From positions 1-64,000 of the forward strand of contig JAPHTQ010000011.1 in the NCBI GenBank assembly GCA_026196275.1: a stretch of 64,000 nt of DNA. The letters are read 5' to 3'. Under the pieces are notes generated by a model. The model saw nothing but the letters and a program-made list of their open reading frames with translations, had not been told where the DNA came from and made no database searches. Source of the stretch: Gammaproteobacteria bacterium. Its GTDB lineage: Bacteria; Pseudomonadota; Gammaproteobacteria; Thiohalomonadales; Thiohalomonadaceae. Position 1 is the stretch's first letter. The number at the start of each line of letters is the position of its first letter. A program made the position numbers and the translations under genes. Positions 7,294-16,692 of this stretch are shown one piece after another.

Positions 7294-7518
7294 ATGAAGC
7301 AAGGTAAAGGTTTTTTGCAGAAGGTTGCGCTGGTCTCCGGCGTGGTGAGTTTCATTCTTGCTGCCGCCTGCGGTGTCTGGCTCTATCTGCGAATAGAGTC
7401 CGTGGGTGCCGACAATCCGGTTTCGGCGAGTCTGATGGCTACGATATTTTTCTTTTGCTCGGTCGGGGTGGTACTGACTATTATCGGTAAAAGTGACCTG
7501 CCCAGTTTCAAGCTCTAA
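7294..7518 (+). CDS. Small two-helix membrane protein
   Basis: A 74-residue protein made mostly of two transmembrane helices (about 9-31 and 44-64), with a short basic N-terminus (MKQGKGFLQK). No family was recognised. It lies 22 bases upstream of a Crp/Fnr regulator gene in the same orientation, so the two probably share a transcript. Confidence 0.6.
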   Translation: MKQGKGFLQKVALVSGVVSFILAAACGVWLYLRIESVGADNPVSASLMATIFFFCSVGVVLTIIGKSDLPSFKL

Positions 7519-7540
7519 CTGAAAAAAGGAGTTCGGGCAC

Positions 7541-8272
7541 ATGCATTCACCCGGTGATATCGAGCTGGCACTACGTCGTTCACCCCTGTTCTGTGATGTG
7601 GCGACGGAGGTGATTCAAGCGATCAGCCTGGAGACCTCGTTCAGAACGTATTCCGCCAACGAGTACCTGTTTCACGCCGGCGCGACAGCGGACTATCTCT
7701 ATGTCCTCATGGAGGGTGCGGTAAAGATGACGGCGGGGCCGCTCGGTGGGCGTGAGTCGGTTATCGAGCTAATGCAGCCGGTGGACTGTTTCCTGATGGC
7801 GGCGGTGCTGAGCGCCAAACCGTACCTGTTGTCGGCCCAGGCTGTCGGAGAGGTCGAGGTCCTGACCATTCCGGCGGAGCTCCTGCGTGGAGTGGTTTCG
7901 ACCGAGCCGCAACTGGCGCTGACCATGATCGCCTCTCTGGCCAACCAGTACCGGCAAATGGTTCGACACGTCAAGGATCTGCGTCTGCGCACGGCGGTGC
8001 AGCGGCTCGGGATCTACCTGATCGGGCTGGCAGACAAGCAGGGTGGGAGCAAGACCCTCTCGCTGCCGTTTGTGAAGAGACTGATCGCTGCGCGCCTGAA
8101 CATGACCCCGGAAAATATGTCCCGCGCAATCGTCGCCCTGCGTGATGAGGGGGTCGATGTGATCGACGATGAGGTGCATCTGCGGGATATCGACGCGCTG
8201 CGCCGCTTCTGCCAGGTGGACACCCTGCTGGATGAGCTGGATGAGGAGTTCTTCGTACTGACCGAACGATAA
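7541..8272 (+). CDS. Crp/Fnr-family transcriptional regulator
   Basis: A 243-residue regulator with an N-terminal cyclic-nucleotide-binding-like beta-barrel (about 15-130), a long dimerisation helix and a C-terminal winged helix-turn-helix (about 180-215, RLIAARLNMTPENMSRAIVA). It lacks the N-terminal cysteine cluster of FNR, so it does not sense oxygen through a 4Fe-4S cluster. A heme- or ligand-binding role like DNR is possible. The AAAAAGGAG upstream supports the start. It probably forms an operon with the preceding small membrane protein. The target genes are unknown. Confidence 0.88.
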   Translation: MHSPGDIELALRRSPLFCDVATEVIQAISLETSFRTYSANEYLFHAGATADYLYVLMEGAVKMTAGPLGGRESVIELMQPVDCFLMAAVLSAKPYLLSAQAVGEVEVLTIPAELLRGVVSTEPQLALTMIASLANQYRQMVRHVKDLRLRTAVQRLGIYLIGLADKQGGSKTLSLPFVKRLIAARLNMTPENMSRAIVALRDEGVDVIDDEVHLRDIDALRRFCQVDTLLDELDEEFFVLTER

Positions 8273-8343
8273 AAAACGGGCTTATCGTGGGCCACCGCTT
8301 TGGCGTAGACTCTGCCGAGTAGCCGCGCACAGGATTGAACGAT

Positions 8344-10173
8344 ATGGATCTCACCGCCCTTCCCGACAGCCATGGTCTGGCTGTACTTTTTCTGGTTGTT
8401 GTCGCCCTGTTTCTCTTTACCCGTGAGCGGATCCCGCTCGAGACCTCGAGCCTGGTGGTGCTGGCGATCCTGACGGTTGGTTTCGGCCTGTTTCCCTATG
8501 AGGTCGATGGGGCGGTGCTCCATGCGACCGACTTTTTCTCCGGCTTCGGCCATGAGGCGCTGGTGGCGGTCTGTGCCCTGATGATCGCCGGCCAGGCGCT
8601 GGTGCGTACCGGTGCCCTGGAGCCGGTGGGACGCCAACTCGCGCGGCTCTGGTCGGTAAGTCCCACGCTCTCTTTGCTGCTGACCCTGCTGGTGGGTGCG
8701 ATACTTAGCGCCTTTGTCAACAATGTGCCGATCGTGGTGCTGTTGCTGCCAATCCTGGTCAGTGTATCGCTGCGCAGTAAACGACCGGCGTCGGCGATCC
8801 TGATGCCGATGGGCTTTGCCACCCTGGTCGGTGGCATGAGCACCACCATAGGCACTTCGACTAATCTATTGGTGGTCTCCGTGGCGGCCGATATGGGGCA
8901 GCCGCAGATGAGCATGTTCCACTTCTTTGTTCCGGCCGCGCTTGCCGGAGGCATCGCCATCCTCTTTCTCTGGCTTATTGCTCCACGGATGATCCCCCGC
9001 CGCGAGGCGCATATGGAAGACACCTCACCGCGTGTCTTTACTGCCCATCTGCATGTGGATGAAGAGAGTTTCGCGGCGGGAAAGACCCTGGCGGAACTGA
9101 ATGAAAAGGCCGGCGGCGCCCTGAAAGTGATGCAGATCCACCGTGGCGAGAATACCGTTCTGACCCCCTTGCCCGATGTGCTACTCAAGGTTGGCGACAA
9201 GATGAGCGTCAAGGATACACCGGAGAACCTTAAAGAGCTGGAGACGGTGCTGGGAACAAAACTCTACGCCGGGGATGCGATGGTGGATGAGGAGCATCCG
9301 CTGCAGGACGAAGAGCAGCAGCTGGCCGAGATCGTGGTTACCCAGGGCTCGCCGCTGGAGGGCAACACCCTCTCGCGCATTCGTTTTGCCGATTACTACC
9401 AGCTGGCAACCCTGGCACTGCACCGGGCCGGCAGTGCGATACGCACCCTCAAAGCGGATGTGGGGGATGTTCGCCTGAACGTGGGTGATGTGCTGCTGGT
9501 ACAGGGCAGCAGCGAGCAGATCGCCGAGCTCAAACGCAGCGGTGAGCTGCTGGTGCTCGATGCCACCAGTGATCTGCCGACAACGAAACGTGCACCGATC
9601 GCCCTGACGATCATGGCGGCCATCGTGGCGGTGGCGGCCCTGGGTATCTTGCCCATCGCGATCAGTGCCACTTGCGGGGTGTTGCTGCTGTTGTTGACCC
9701 GCTGCCTGAGCTGGCGTGATGCGGCGCAGGCGCTCAGCACGCCGGTGATTATGATCGTGGTGGCGAGTCTTGCCCTGGGGTCGGCGCTACTGAAGACCGG
9801 CGGGGCGGATTTTCTCGCTACCCTTTTTGTCAACCTGAGTGCCGGCAGCTCCCCCACGGTAATGCTCAGCGGACTGATGCTGCTGATGGCGGTGTTGACC
9901 AATATCGTCTCCAACAATGCCGCGGCGGTGATCGGCACCCCTATCGCTATCGGTATTGCACAGCAGTTGGGATTGCCGGCGGAGCCCTTTGTGCTGGCGG
10001 TGCTGTTCGGTGCCAATATGAGCTATGCCACCCCCATGGCCTACAAGACCAACCTGCTGGTGATGAATGCCGGCGGTTACAAGTTTAACGACTTTGTTCG
10101 TGTCGGCATCCCGCTGACGGTGATCGTCTGGCTGGCATTGAGCTGGTTGCTGCCGATGATGTACGACCTCTGA
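8344..10173 (+). CDS. SLC13-type permease with TrkA-C domains
   Basis: A 609-residue divalent anion:Na+ symporter-like transporter. Two transmembrane halves (about 10-220 and 420-609) enclose two cytoplasmic TrkA-C (RCK_C) domains (about 230-310 and 325-410). Each half has an Asn-rich substrate motif: FVNNVPIVVLLLP in the first and NIVSNNAAAVIGTP in the second. Such SLC13/ArsB-superfamily proteins transport sulfate, dicarboxylates or related anions. The ATG at 8344 was chosen because AGGA lies nine bases upstream; the TTG at 8335 would have no spacing. It reads 71 bases after the Crp/Fnr gene. Confidence 0.86.
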   Translation: MDLTALPDSHGLAVLFLVVVALFLFTRERIPLETSSLVVLAILTVGFGLFPYEVDGAVLHATDFFSGFGHEALVAVCALMIAGQALVRTGALEPVGRQLARLWSVSPTLSLLLTLLVGAILSAFVNNVPIVVLLLPILVSVSLRSKRPASAILMPMGFATLVGGMSTTIGTSTNLLVVSVAADMGQPQMSMFHFFVPAALAGGIAILFLWLIAPRMIPRREAHMEDTSPRVFTAHLHVDEESFAAGKTLAELNEKAGGALKVMQIHRGENTVLTPLPDVLLKVGDKMSVKDTPENLKELETVLGTKLYAGDAMVDEEHPLQDEEQQLAEIVVTQGSPLEGNTLSRIRFADYYQLATLALHRAGSAIRTLKADVGDVRLNVGDVLLVQGSSEQIAELKRSGELLVLDATSDLPTTKRAPIALTIMAAIVAVAALGILPIAISATCGVLLLLLTRCLSWRDAAQALSTPVIMIVVASLALGSALLKTGGADFLATLFVNLSAGSSPTVMLSGLMLLMAVLTNIVSNNAAAVIGTPIAIGIAQQLGLPAEPFVLAVLFGANMSYATPMAYKTNLLVMNAGGYKFNDFVRVGIPLTVIVWLALSWLLPMMYDL

Positions 10174-10289
10174 ACAACGGAAAATGGGACAGGGTTCTGC
10201 TATAACTACGGCATCAAATAAATTACCCGAAGACGGGTTTGCTGATTCAATAAATTCAAAATAGATAACCGGGAACAAGGAGTCACACA

Positions 10290-11123
10290 ATGGATGAGTT
10301 GTTGACAGATACCGATAAGGCATCGCAGTTGCTGGAGCAGGGCATGGCGATGGCCATGACCTATGCGCCGAAGGTGATACTGGCGATTGTCACGCTGTTG
10401 ATCGGTCTGTGGTTGATCAACCGACTCGTCCGGGTGCTGGACCACAAGTTGAGCGCCAAGGACCCGACCCTGAACAAGTTCCTCTGTGGCCTGATCGGCA
10501 TTACCCTGAAGGTCCTGCTGCTGATCTCGGTCGCCTCGATGGTCGGTATCGCCACCACCTCCTTTATCGCCCTTATCGGTGCTGCCGGCCTGGCAGTCGG
10601 TCTGGCGTTGCAGGGGAGCCTGGCCAACTTTGCCGGCGGGGTGCTGATCCTGATCTTCAAGCCGTTCAAGGTGGGCGATGCCATCGAGGCACAGGGATAC
10701 ATGGGCACAGTGGTGGAGATTCAGATCCTCTATACCATCCTCAACACCTTCGACAACCGCCGCGTCGTGATCCCCAACGGCAACCTCTCCAACGCCAGTC
10801 TGACCAATATGAGCGTCAACGAGACGCGCCGCTGTGACATGACCTTCGGTATCGGCTACGACGATGACATCGACAAGGCCAAGGCGATCTGCAAGCGACT
10901 GATCGAGGAGGATGAGCGCGTGCTCAGTGACCCGGCGTCGTTGATCGTGGTTGGCGCGCTGGGGGAGAGTTCAGTGGATCTGTCGGTGCGCGTCTGGACA
11001 AAGGCCTCCGATCTCTGGCCCTTCTACTGGGACATGCAGGAGCGGGTCAAAAAGGCGTTCGACGTCGAGGGGATCACCATCCCTTTCCCGCAGAGGGACG
11101 TGCATATGTATAAGTCCGAGTAA
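10290..11123 (+). CDS. MscS-type mechanosensitive channel
   Basis: A 277-residue small-conductance mechanosensitive channel that opens on membrane tension to release osmolytes. There are three N-terminal helices, the third being the Gly/Ala-rich pore helix (AAGLAVGLALQGSLANFAGG). The cytoplasmic beta and alpha/beta domains follow (FKVGDAIEAQG, VVIPNGNLSNASLTN). The length is close to E. coli MscS (286). A strong AAGGAG lies eight bases before ATG. It follows the SLC13 permease by 116 bases, possibly with its own promoter. Confidence 0.93.
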   Translation: MDELLTDTDKASQLLEQGMAMAMTYAPKVILAIVTLLIGLWLINRLVRVLDHKLSAKDPTLNKFLCGLIGITLKVLLLISVASMVGIATTSFIALIGAAGLAVGLALQGSLANFAGGVLILIFKPFKVGDAIEAQGYMGTVVEIQILYTILNTFDNRRVVIPNGNLSNASLTNMSVNETRRCDMTFGIGYDDDIDKAKAICKRLIEEDERVLSDPASLIVVGALGESSVDLSVRVWTKASDLWPFYWDMQERVKKAFDVEGITIPFPQRDVHMYKSE

Positions 11124-11150
11124 TTCGCTGGCCCAGAGGGATCCGGCGCA

Positions 11151-11891
11151 TCAGTCGGATTTTTCGGAAAGCTTCCGGCGCAACTCCTCCGGAGTGCGTG
11201 CCACCCTGGGGTATGCCCGGCTGGCAAAATGTGCTTCGGACAGATCACGTGCGACAAAACGGGAGAGGGTTGGCGGCAGCCCGAGACCGTGGGTGACACG
11301 AGGCAACTCCTGCCCGGATTTCACCAGTTTGAGCTGGTCCTCCTCCATCAGATAGTGCAGACCAAATGTCTGCATCACCTCCTGCGATGGTAGCGGCTGC
11401 TCAGGCCGTTCGGGGGCTGGATCGGTAGTTGGTGTTCGGGAACTGTGACGGGTCGGGGTTGTGGCACTTTTGCGCGGGAAGAGCCAGCCGAACAGGCCGC
11501 TCGGTCGGGACGGTTCCGCCTTCTCTCTGTCCTGGTTTACGCGGCGCGGCGGCGGGGCGGCAATCTGCGCGGGATCCTTCAACTCCGCCAGTACCCGCTC
11601 CAGGTAGGGGATGGGGATCTCGCGCTCCAGCAGATCCCGCAAGACAATCATGCGAATGCGCAGCTCGTCATGCAGGTCGGTAACCAGCTGCAGTTTACCG
11701 CTGTCAGCCGTTCCCAGCAGTTCGTCGTGCAGGGTTTTCAGGGTGGCAAGGTGGCTGCGGGCCTGTTCGCGTGGCAGGACGATGTAGAGCAGCTCGCTGC
11801 TCGATTCCGCCCTGGTGCGCGAATAGGCCTCGAGCAGGGTTTTTTCGAGGCGGCTCAGTTTGATACTGATCGGCTGAAGGGTGTCGTCCAT
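11151..11891 (-). CDS. Hypothetical protein, 246 aa
   Basis: No family was recognised. An N-terminal predominantly helical domain (about 1-110) is joined to a C-terminal part (about 175-246, LHYLMEEDQLKLVKSGQELP) by a long Pro/Arg/Thr-rich linker that is probably disordered. There is no signal peptide and no membrane segment. The FGWLFPRK piece within the linker is notable. It converges on the MscS gene with 27 bases between the stops. A cytoplasmic scaffold or regulatory role is conceivable but unsupported. Confidence 0.65.
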   Translation of the reverse strand: MDDTLQPISIKLSRLEKTLLEAYSRTRAESSSELLYIVLPREQARSHLATLKTLHDELLGTADSGKLQLVTDLHDELRIRMIVLRDLLEREIPIPYLERVLAELKDPAQIAAPPPRRVNQDREKAEPSRPSGLFGWLFPRKSATTPTRHSSRTPTTDPAPERPEQPLPSQEVMQTFGLHYLMEEDQLKLVKSGQELPRVTHGLGLPPTLSRFVARDLSEAHFASRAYPRVARTPEELRRKLSEKSD

Positions 11892-12142
11892 CGCTACTCA
11901 CTTATCGGTGAAGTGTCTCGGGTAACGGCAGATGGGGGGCTCGGCCATACCGCTGAAGATACTACGGCTCACTGCACCATGGCAAAAGCTGTTTGCCGAA
12001 ACTGTGCGTCGGAGCGCATCAACGGTTACGCTGCGCCCCGGTGCCCTGAAATTCCGGCCTCTCTGTCATATACTTTGCATTGCAACAGAGGCTGTTCACT
12101 CCTCTTTCCCCCCCGTTACAGACAACGTTCAAAGGTGTTCCC

Positions 12143-13231
12143 ATGAAACGATTATCCCTTATTGCACTCGGCGTCTCCCTCGCCACCCTTCCCCTTGCGG
12201 CACAGTCGGTCGAGCTGGCAGGAAAAAAGCTCGAGCTCTACGGCAAGGCGCATCTGTCACTGGACTACAGCGATCCCGATGCGGCCGGTGAGGATAGCCA
12301 GTTCAGCGTCTCGAACAACTCCACCCGTATCGGTTTCAAGGGCGAGCATGATATCAGCGAGGCCCTGACCCTGCTGTGGCAGTACGAGCAGGGGGTCGAT
12401 ATCGACGACGGCGGTGGTGAGTTCGCCAAGCGTAATAGTTTTCTCGGCATAAAAGGCCGCCTGGGCGAGCTGCGCGCCGGTCATCACGATACACCGTCGA
12501 AATCGATGGGTTCGCGTTGGGGGCTGTTCAGTGATACCAACGGTGATCGCCGTGCGATCCTAGGCGCATATTCTGGCAGTGATCCTGATCCGGAAATTAA
12601 ATATGGCAATGTATTGAATGACCGTGCCGACAACGCCGTGCTCTATCTCAACGACTTTTCCGGGCTGGCACTGCAGGTGATGTACTCGGCCAGCAACCCC
12701 TCAGACGATGTCAGCGGCGGTCTGGACGACAACGACAGCGATCTTTTCAGCGCCTCGCTCGCCTATACCACCGGGCCGCTGACCCTGCTGGGGGCGGTGG
12801 AGACCTGGTCGCAAGACCCGGTGAATGGAACCGAGGGGGTGGACAACCTCCGTCTGGGGGCGATCTACACCATGGAGAGGCTCCGGCTCGGGGCGATCTT
12901 CGAGAGCACCGACAGCGACGATGATGTCTACAACCGGGACGCCTTTGGCGTGAACGCCGCCTTCGGATTGAGCGATGCCATGGATCTTCGGGCGCAGTAT
13001 CTGATGGCGGATGACTACAAGGGTGTGAGTGATTCGGGCGCCAGCCAACTGGCACTCGGTCTCTTTAACCAGCTGGACAGCGCGACCCAGATCTATGCGG
13101 TCTTCAGCATGACCGACAACGACGACAACGCCAAGTACCAGGGGATCGATGGTGGGCACGGCGATGAGCTCGAGACAGAGCTTGGCGGTACACCCTCCTC
13201 CCTCTCCGTCGGGGCGGTCTATAAATTCTAG
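12143..13231 (+). CDS. Outer-membrane porin
   Basis: A 362-residue general porin, distinct from the one at 656 but of the same broad class. A cleavable signal peptide ends near AAQS (about residue 21). Strand-forming segments include LELYGKAHLSLDYSD and TRIGFKGEHDI. The C-terminus GAVYKF ends in Phe. The PEFG/RNSFLGIKG region resembles the constriction loop of Neisseria/Burkholderia-type porins. ATG 12143 was chosen because it begins the signal peptide; an in-frame start at 12080 would add 21 uncharacteristic residues. It converges on a phosphoethanolamine transferase gene. Confidence 0.9.
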   Translation: MKRLSLIALGVSLATLPLAAQSVELAGKKLELYGKAHLSLDYSDPDAAGEDSQFSVSNNSTRIGFKGEHDISEALTLLWQYEQGVDIDDGGGEFAKRNSFLGIKGRLGELRAGHHDTPSKSMGSRWGLFSDTNGDRRAILGAYSGSDPDPEIKYGNVLNDRADNAVLYLNDFSGLALQVMYSASNPSDDVSGGLDDNDSDLFSASLAYTTGPLTLLGAVETWSQDPVNGTEGVDNLRLGAIYTMERLRLGAIFESTDSDDDVYNRDAFGVNAAFGLSDAMDLRAQYLMADDYKGVSDSGASQLALGLFNQLDSATQIYAVFSMTDNDDNAKYQGIDGGHGDELETELGGTPSSLSVGAVYKF

Positions 13232-13242
13232 CGAAGGCAGAA

Positions 13243-13279
13243 GGCGACAGGGAGGTCGCCGCACCAGCAGAAGTGGTGC
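13243..13279. terminator. Twin hairpins between convergent genes
   Basis: GGCGAC/GTCGCC (13243-13248, 13255-13260) is followed directly by GCACCA/TGGTGC (13261-13266, 13274-13279). They lie between the porin stop and the stop of the convergent eptA-like gene. No T-tract is present, so efficiency as a terminator is uncertain. Confidence 0.45.
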
Positions 13280-13298
13280 CGCCCTTTACCGGGTGGTT

Positions 13299-14957
13299 CT
13301 ACATTTTCAGTGCAGCGACGGCACGTTGCGCTGTTACACGGCAGGGGGCAAAGATGTCCAGCTCGGGCTGATAGAGGCGGGTCCGGACATCCAGCAGCCC
13401 CAGCACCGAGTGGAACAGGTTGTCGTGGCTGATGGGTGCCTCGGAGTTGTCTCCCAGGCAACCGCTATCCACCTGGTAACGGGTGGTGAAGTTGTCGGAG
13501 AGCCAAAGCAGGAAGGGCACCCGCTTCTGCTCCTCCGGCGCCATGAAGTAGGGCATGCCGTGCAGGTAGAGGTTGTTCTCGCCCAGTGACTCGCCGTGAT
13601 CCGAGAGATAGAGCATGGCTGTGTCGTAGCGCTCGCTGCGCGCCTGCAGAAAGGTGATCACCCGGTGCAGGAAATGATCGGTATAGAGGAGGGTATTGTC
13701 GTAGGTGTTGCGGATCGCCTCCGCCGAGCAACTCTGCAGCTGGTTGCTGTCGCAGGTGGGTTCGAACACCCGGAACGCCTCGGGGTAGCGTTTGTAGTAG
13801 GCCGGCCCGTGACTGCCCATCTGGTGCAGCACAATCACCGCATCCCCGGTAAGTTTGTCCAGATAATCCTCCAGCCCGGTCAGCATCGCCTCGTCGAAAC
13901 ACTCGCCGTCGGGGCAGAGGGCATCGCTGCGGAAGGCATTGCGCCGTTCGGTGGTTACCCGTTCGCACAGTCCCTTGCAGCCGGAGCTGTTGTCGCGCCA
14001 CAGTACCTCAATGCCGGCGTGGCGCAGCACATCGAGCAGGTTCTCTTCGGCGGCGGCCCTGGCGCCGCTGTAATCCTCCCGCTCCAGCCGTGAGAACATG
14101 CACGGTACCGAGATCGCCGTGGAGGTGCCGCAGGCGTAGGCATTGCGGAAGTTGATCACCCCGGCCTGTTCCAGTTGCGGATTGGTCGGCCGCGAGTAGC
14201 CGTTGAGGGAGAAGTTTTGCGCCCGCGCCGTTTCACCGACCACCAGTACCAGCACCGACGGCTTGCTCCGTCCGGCGGTGGTGACGAGTCGGTTGGCATC
14301 GGTGCCGATGGGGCGGATCACCGTCGGCGTCTTCAACAGCGAGGCGACCTGTTTGTAGCCCGAGTAGAAGGTGTTGCTGGGTGTCAGCAGCAGACGGATC
14401 TGCGGATTGTTGCGGAAAAAGCTGGCGTAGTCGGCATAGAAGAGGGCAGCGACGGCGGCGATCACGGCAACGCTGGCCACGGCGCTGATGAGCGAGCCCC
14501 GCACCTCATGCCACAGGCTGCGTTGTTTGAGTGGCAGCTTGAGCACCAGCAGGGTCGGCAGCAGCGCCAGCACGAAAAGATAGAGCAACAGCTTGAGGCT
14601 GAACAGGTCTCCCGCCTCGGCGCTGTCGGTCTGCAGCACATTCTGGATCATGCTCTTGTCGATGATCACCCCATAGCTGTCCATGAAGTAGCTGACCGGT
14701 GCGGCGGTGAACAGCAATAGAATTGCGGCCGGTTTGAGCAGGTAGGGAAAGGCGACCAGCGACAGCAGCAGGTTGAAGCAGGCGACGATCAGCGCGAAGA
14801 ACGAGGCGCTGAAGAGCCACGCCGAGAGGGGCGAGTCAAAGGGGCGGGAGAGGACCAGCTGCCAGAGCGGACCGTTGTAGAAGGTAAGCAGCCAGATCGA
14901 CAACAGCAGGGCGAGCTGGTTGGTGCTAAGCCTGAGGCGGGTCGGGAGAGTGAGCAT
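13299..14957 (-). CDS. Phosphoethanolamine transferase (EptA-like)
   Basis: A 552-residue inner-membrane enzyme that moves phosphoethanolamine from phosphatidylethanolamine to lipid A or another envelope glycolipid. Five transmembrane helices (about 15-185) precede a periplasmic sulfatase-fold domain. The catalytic Thr is in ACGTSTAISVPC, metal-binding residues are in VVGETARAQNF and YLSDHGESLGE, and several paired cysteines (CKGLCE, CPDGEC, CDSNQLQSC) match the family's disulfides. The length matches EptA. Such modification lowers surface charge and raises polymyxin tolerance. No regulator is adjacent. Confidence 0.92.
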   Translation of the reverse strand: MLTLPTRLRLSTNQLALLLSIWLLTFYNGPLWQLVLSRPFDSPLSAWLFSASFFALIVACFNLLLSLVAFPYLLKPAAILLLFTAAPVSYFMDSYGVIIDKSMIQNVLQTDSAEAGDLFSLKLLLYLFVLALLPTLLVLKLPLKQRSLWHEVRGSLISAVASVAVIAAVAALFYADYASFFRNNPQIRLLLTPSNTFYSGYKQVASLLKTPTVIRPIGTDANRLVTTAGRSKPSVLVLVVGETARAQNFSLNGYSRPTNPQLEQAGVINFRNAYACGTSTAISVPCMFSRLEREDYSGARAAAEENLLDVLRHAGIEVLWRDNSSGCKGLCERVTTERRNAFRSDALCPDGECFDEAMLTGLEDYLDKLTGDAVIVLHQMGSHGPAYYKRYPEAFRVFEPTCDSNQLQSCSAEAIRNTYDNTLLYTDHFLHRVITFLQARSERYDTAMLYLSDHGESLGENNLYLHGMPYFMAPEEQKRVPFLLWLSDNFTTRYQVDSGCLGDNSEAPISHDNLFHSVLGLLDVRTRLYQPELDIFAPCRVTAQRAVAALKM

Positions 14958-15017
14958 TCTGCGAGAGCCATCGCTGGGAAACAGCTTCAGAGTATACCAC
15001 TTTTATCAAAAAACTCT

Positions 15018-15061
15018 TTGCGTACTTTGCGCCTTTGCGGTGCGATTTTAAGGAGTGAGCA
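15018..15061 (-). repeat. Dispersed CTCACCGCA-type repeat fragment
   Basis: TTTGCGTACTTTGCGCCTTTGCGGTG followed by GATTTTAAGGAGTGAGCAG resembles the repeats at 32220-32251 and 40831-40870. It is a shorter, more diverged copy, located between the eptA-like and nitrilase genes. Confidence 0.55.
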
Positions 15062-15089
15062 GATGCAATTCGCCTTTCAAAGCCGTCCG

Positions 15090-16643
15090 TCACTCCAGCC
15101 CTTCGCCACGCCAGCTGATGCGGTAGAGGTCGTCGCGGCGATCCCGCAGGTTGCGCACGCTGCCGTGGTTGTGCAGCTCCTTGAGCAGCTCCAGGTTGAG
15201 GTCGGCGATCAGCGCCATCTCGGTGTTGGGGGTCGCCTCGTCGGCGACGGCATCGTGGGGGAAGGCGAAGTCGGCCGGGGTGAAGATCGCGGCGCGGGAG
15301 TATTGCAGGTCCATGTTGGCGATCTTCGGCAGATTGCCGACGCTGCCGGAGAGCACCACGTAGCACTCGTTCTCGATGGCGCGGGCCTGGGCGCAACGGC
15401 GCACTCGCAGGTAGGCCCGTTTGGTATCGGTCCAGTAGGGGACGAAGAGGATCTGAACCCCCTGCTCGGCGAGCAGCCGGGTCAGCTCCGGGAACTCCAC
15501 GTCGTAGCAGATCAGCACGCCGATGCGCGCTACATCGGTGTCGAACACCTGCAGTGCATTGCCGCCCTGCAGTCCCCAGTAGTCGCGCTCGTCGGGGGTG
15601 ACGTGCAGTTTGTACTGCCGTGCCCAGGTACCGTCGCGCTTGCAGACGTAGCTGACGTTGCGCAACGTCTCCTCCTCATACTCGGGCATCGAGCCGGCGA
15701 TGATGTTGATGTTGTAGGCGAGCGCCAGTCGCTGCATCTCCTCGCGCAGCGGCACGGTGTATTCGGCCAGGTGGCGGATCGCCTCGGCCGGATTGTCCTG
15801 GTTGAAGTTGGCCAGCAGCGGGCCGTTGAAGAATTCGGGGAAGAGGACAAAGTCGGACTGGTAATCGGAGACGGCATCGACGAAATACTCCATCTGCTCG
15901 AACAGCTGCTCCAGGGTGGTCATGGGGCGCATCTGCCATTGCACCGCACCGATGCGCACCGTGCTGGGACGACCGCCGATGAGCTGTTCGCGCTCCTCGT
16001 AGTCGATGTTGATCCACTCGAGCAGGGTGGCGTAGGCGCCGGAGGCGCGGTCCTGCGGCATGTAGCCCGGGATCATCTTGCGCACATGAAAGTCGTTGGA
16101 GAGCTGGAAGGTAAGGATCGGATCGTAGAGCTCCTTGCGCTTGACCTGCTCCACATATTCGCGCGGACTCATCTCGTCGGCGTACTGCTTGTAGCCGGTG
16201 ATCCGGCCGCCGGCGATGATCGCACGCAGATTGAGGTTCTGGCACAGCTCTTTGCGGGCGTTGTAGAGACGCCGGCCGAGGCGCAGGCCGCGGTAGTCGG
16301 GATCGACGAAGACATCGACGCCGTAGAGGGTATCGCCATCGGGGTTATGGGTGGTCAGGTAGCCATCACCGGTGATCTGATCGTAGGTGTGGCGGTCACC
16401 AAAGCGCTTGTAGTCGACGATGACACTGATCGCGGCGGCGACCACGCGCCCCTTGTCCTCGATACAGATCTGACCTTCGGGAAAGGTTTTGAGCTGCGAG
16501 CGGAATTGCGCCTCGGACCAGGCGCCGCCGATATCGGCGTAAACCTTGTCCATGATCGCCTTGATATCGGGATAGTCCTCCAGGCGGGTGTTACGCAGGC
16601 GCAGGACGTGTTCGGGGTGGTTATTGTCGCTGCTCTCGGTCAC
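15090..16643 (-). CDS. GNAT acetyltransferase-nitrilase fusion
   Basis: A 517-residue two-domain protein. Residues 12-215 form a GNAT-type N-acetyltransferase domain (acetyl-CoA loop near YRGLRLGRRLYN). Residues 229-505 form a carbon-nitrogen hydrolase with the complete Glu-Lys-Cys triad: E270 (FPEFFNGP), K346 (QYKLHVTP) and C379 (ICYDVEFPE). This fused architecture is a known class in bacteria whose substrate is unsettled. It may acetylate and hydrolyse related amide metabolites. AGGAGA upstream supports the start. The downstream neighbour on the minus strand is the phosphoethanolamine transferase, without an obvious link. Confidence 0.9.
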   Translation of the reverse strand: MTESSDNNHPEHVLRLRNTRLEDYPDIKAIMDKVYADIGGAWSEAQFRSQLKTFPEGQICIEDKGRVVAAAISVIVDYKRFGDRHTYDQITGDGYLTTHNPDGDTLYGVDVFVDPDYRGLRLGRRLYNARKELCQNLNLRAIIAGGRITGYKQYADEMSPREYVEQVKRKELYDPILTFQLSNDFHVRKMIPGYMPQDRASGAYATLLEWINIDYEEREQLIGGRPSTVRIGAVQWQMRPMTTLEQLFEQMEYFVDAVSDYQSDFVLFPEFFNGPLLANFNQDNPAEAIRHLAEYTVPLREEMQRLALAYNINIIAGSMPEYEEETLRNVSYVCKRDGTWARQYKLHVTPDERDYWGLQGGNALQVFDTDVARIGVLICYDVEFPELTRLLAEQGVQILFVPYWTDTKRAYLRVRRCAQARAIENECYVVLSGSVGNLPKIANMDLQYSRAAIFTPADFAFPHDAVADEATPNTEMALIADLNLELLKELHNHGSVRNLRDRRDDLYRISWRGEGLE

Positions 16644-16692
16644 AGAGCCGTCTCCTTGAAAAGCTAATGGCGATGCGATGCCGGGGTGGGAT

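Noticed and set aside
15018-16667. 549-codon open frame antisense to the GNAT-nitrilase gene
   Set aside because: The minus-strand protein has complete catalytic motifs; the plus-strand frame has none and is a GC-driven shadow.
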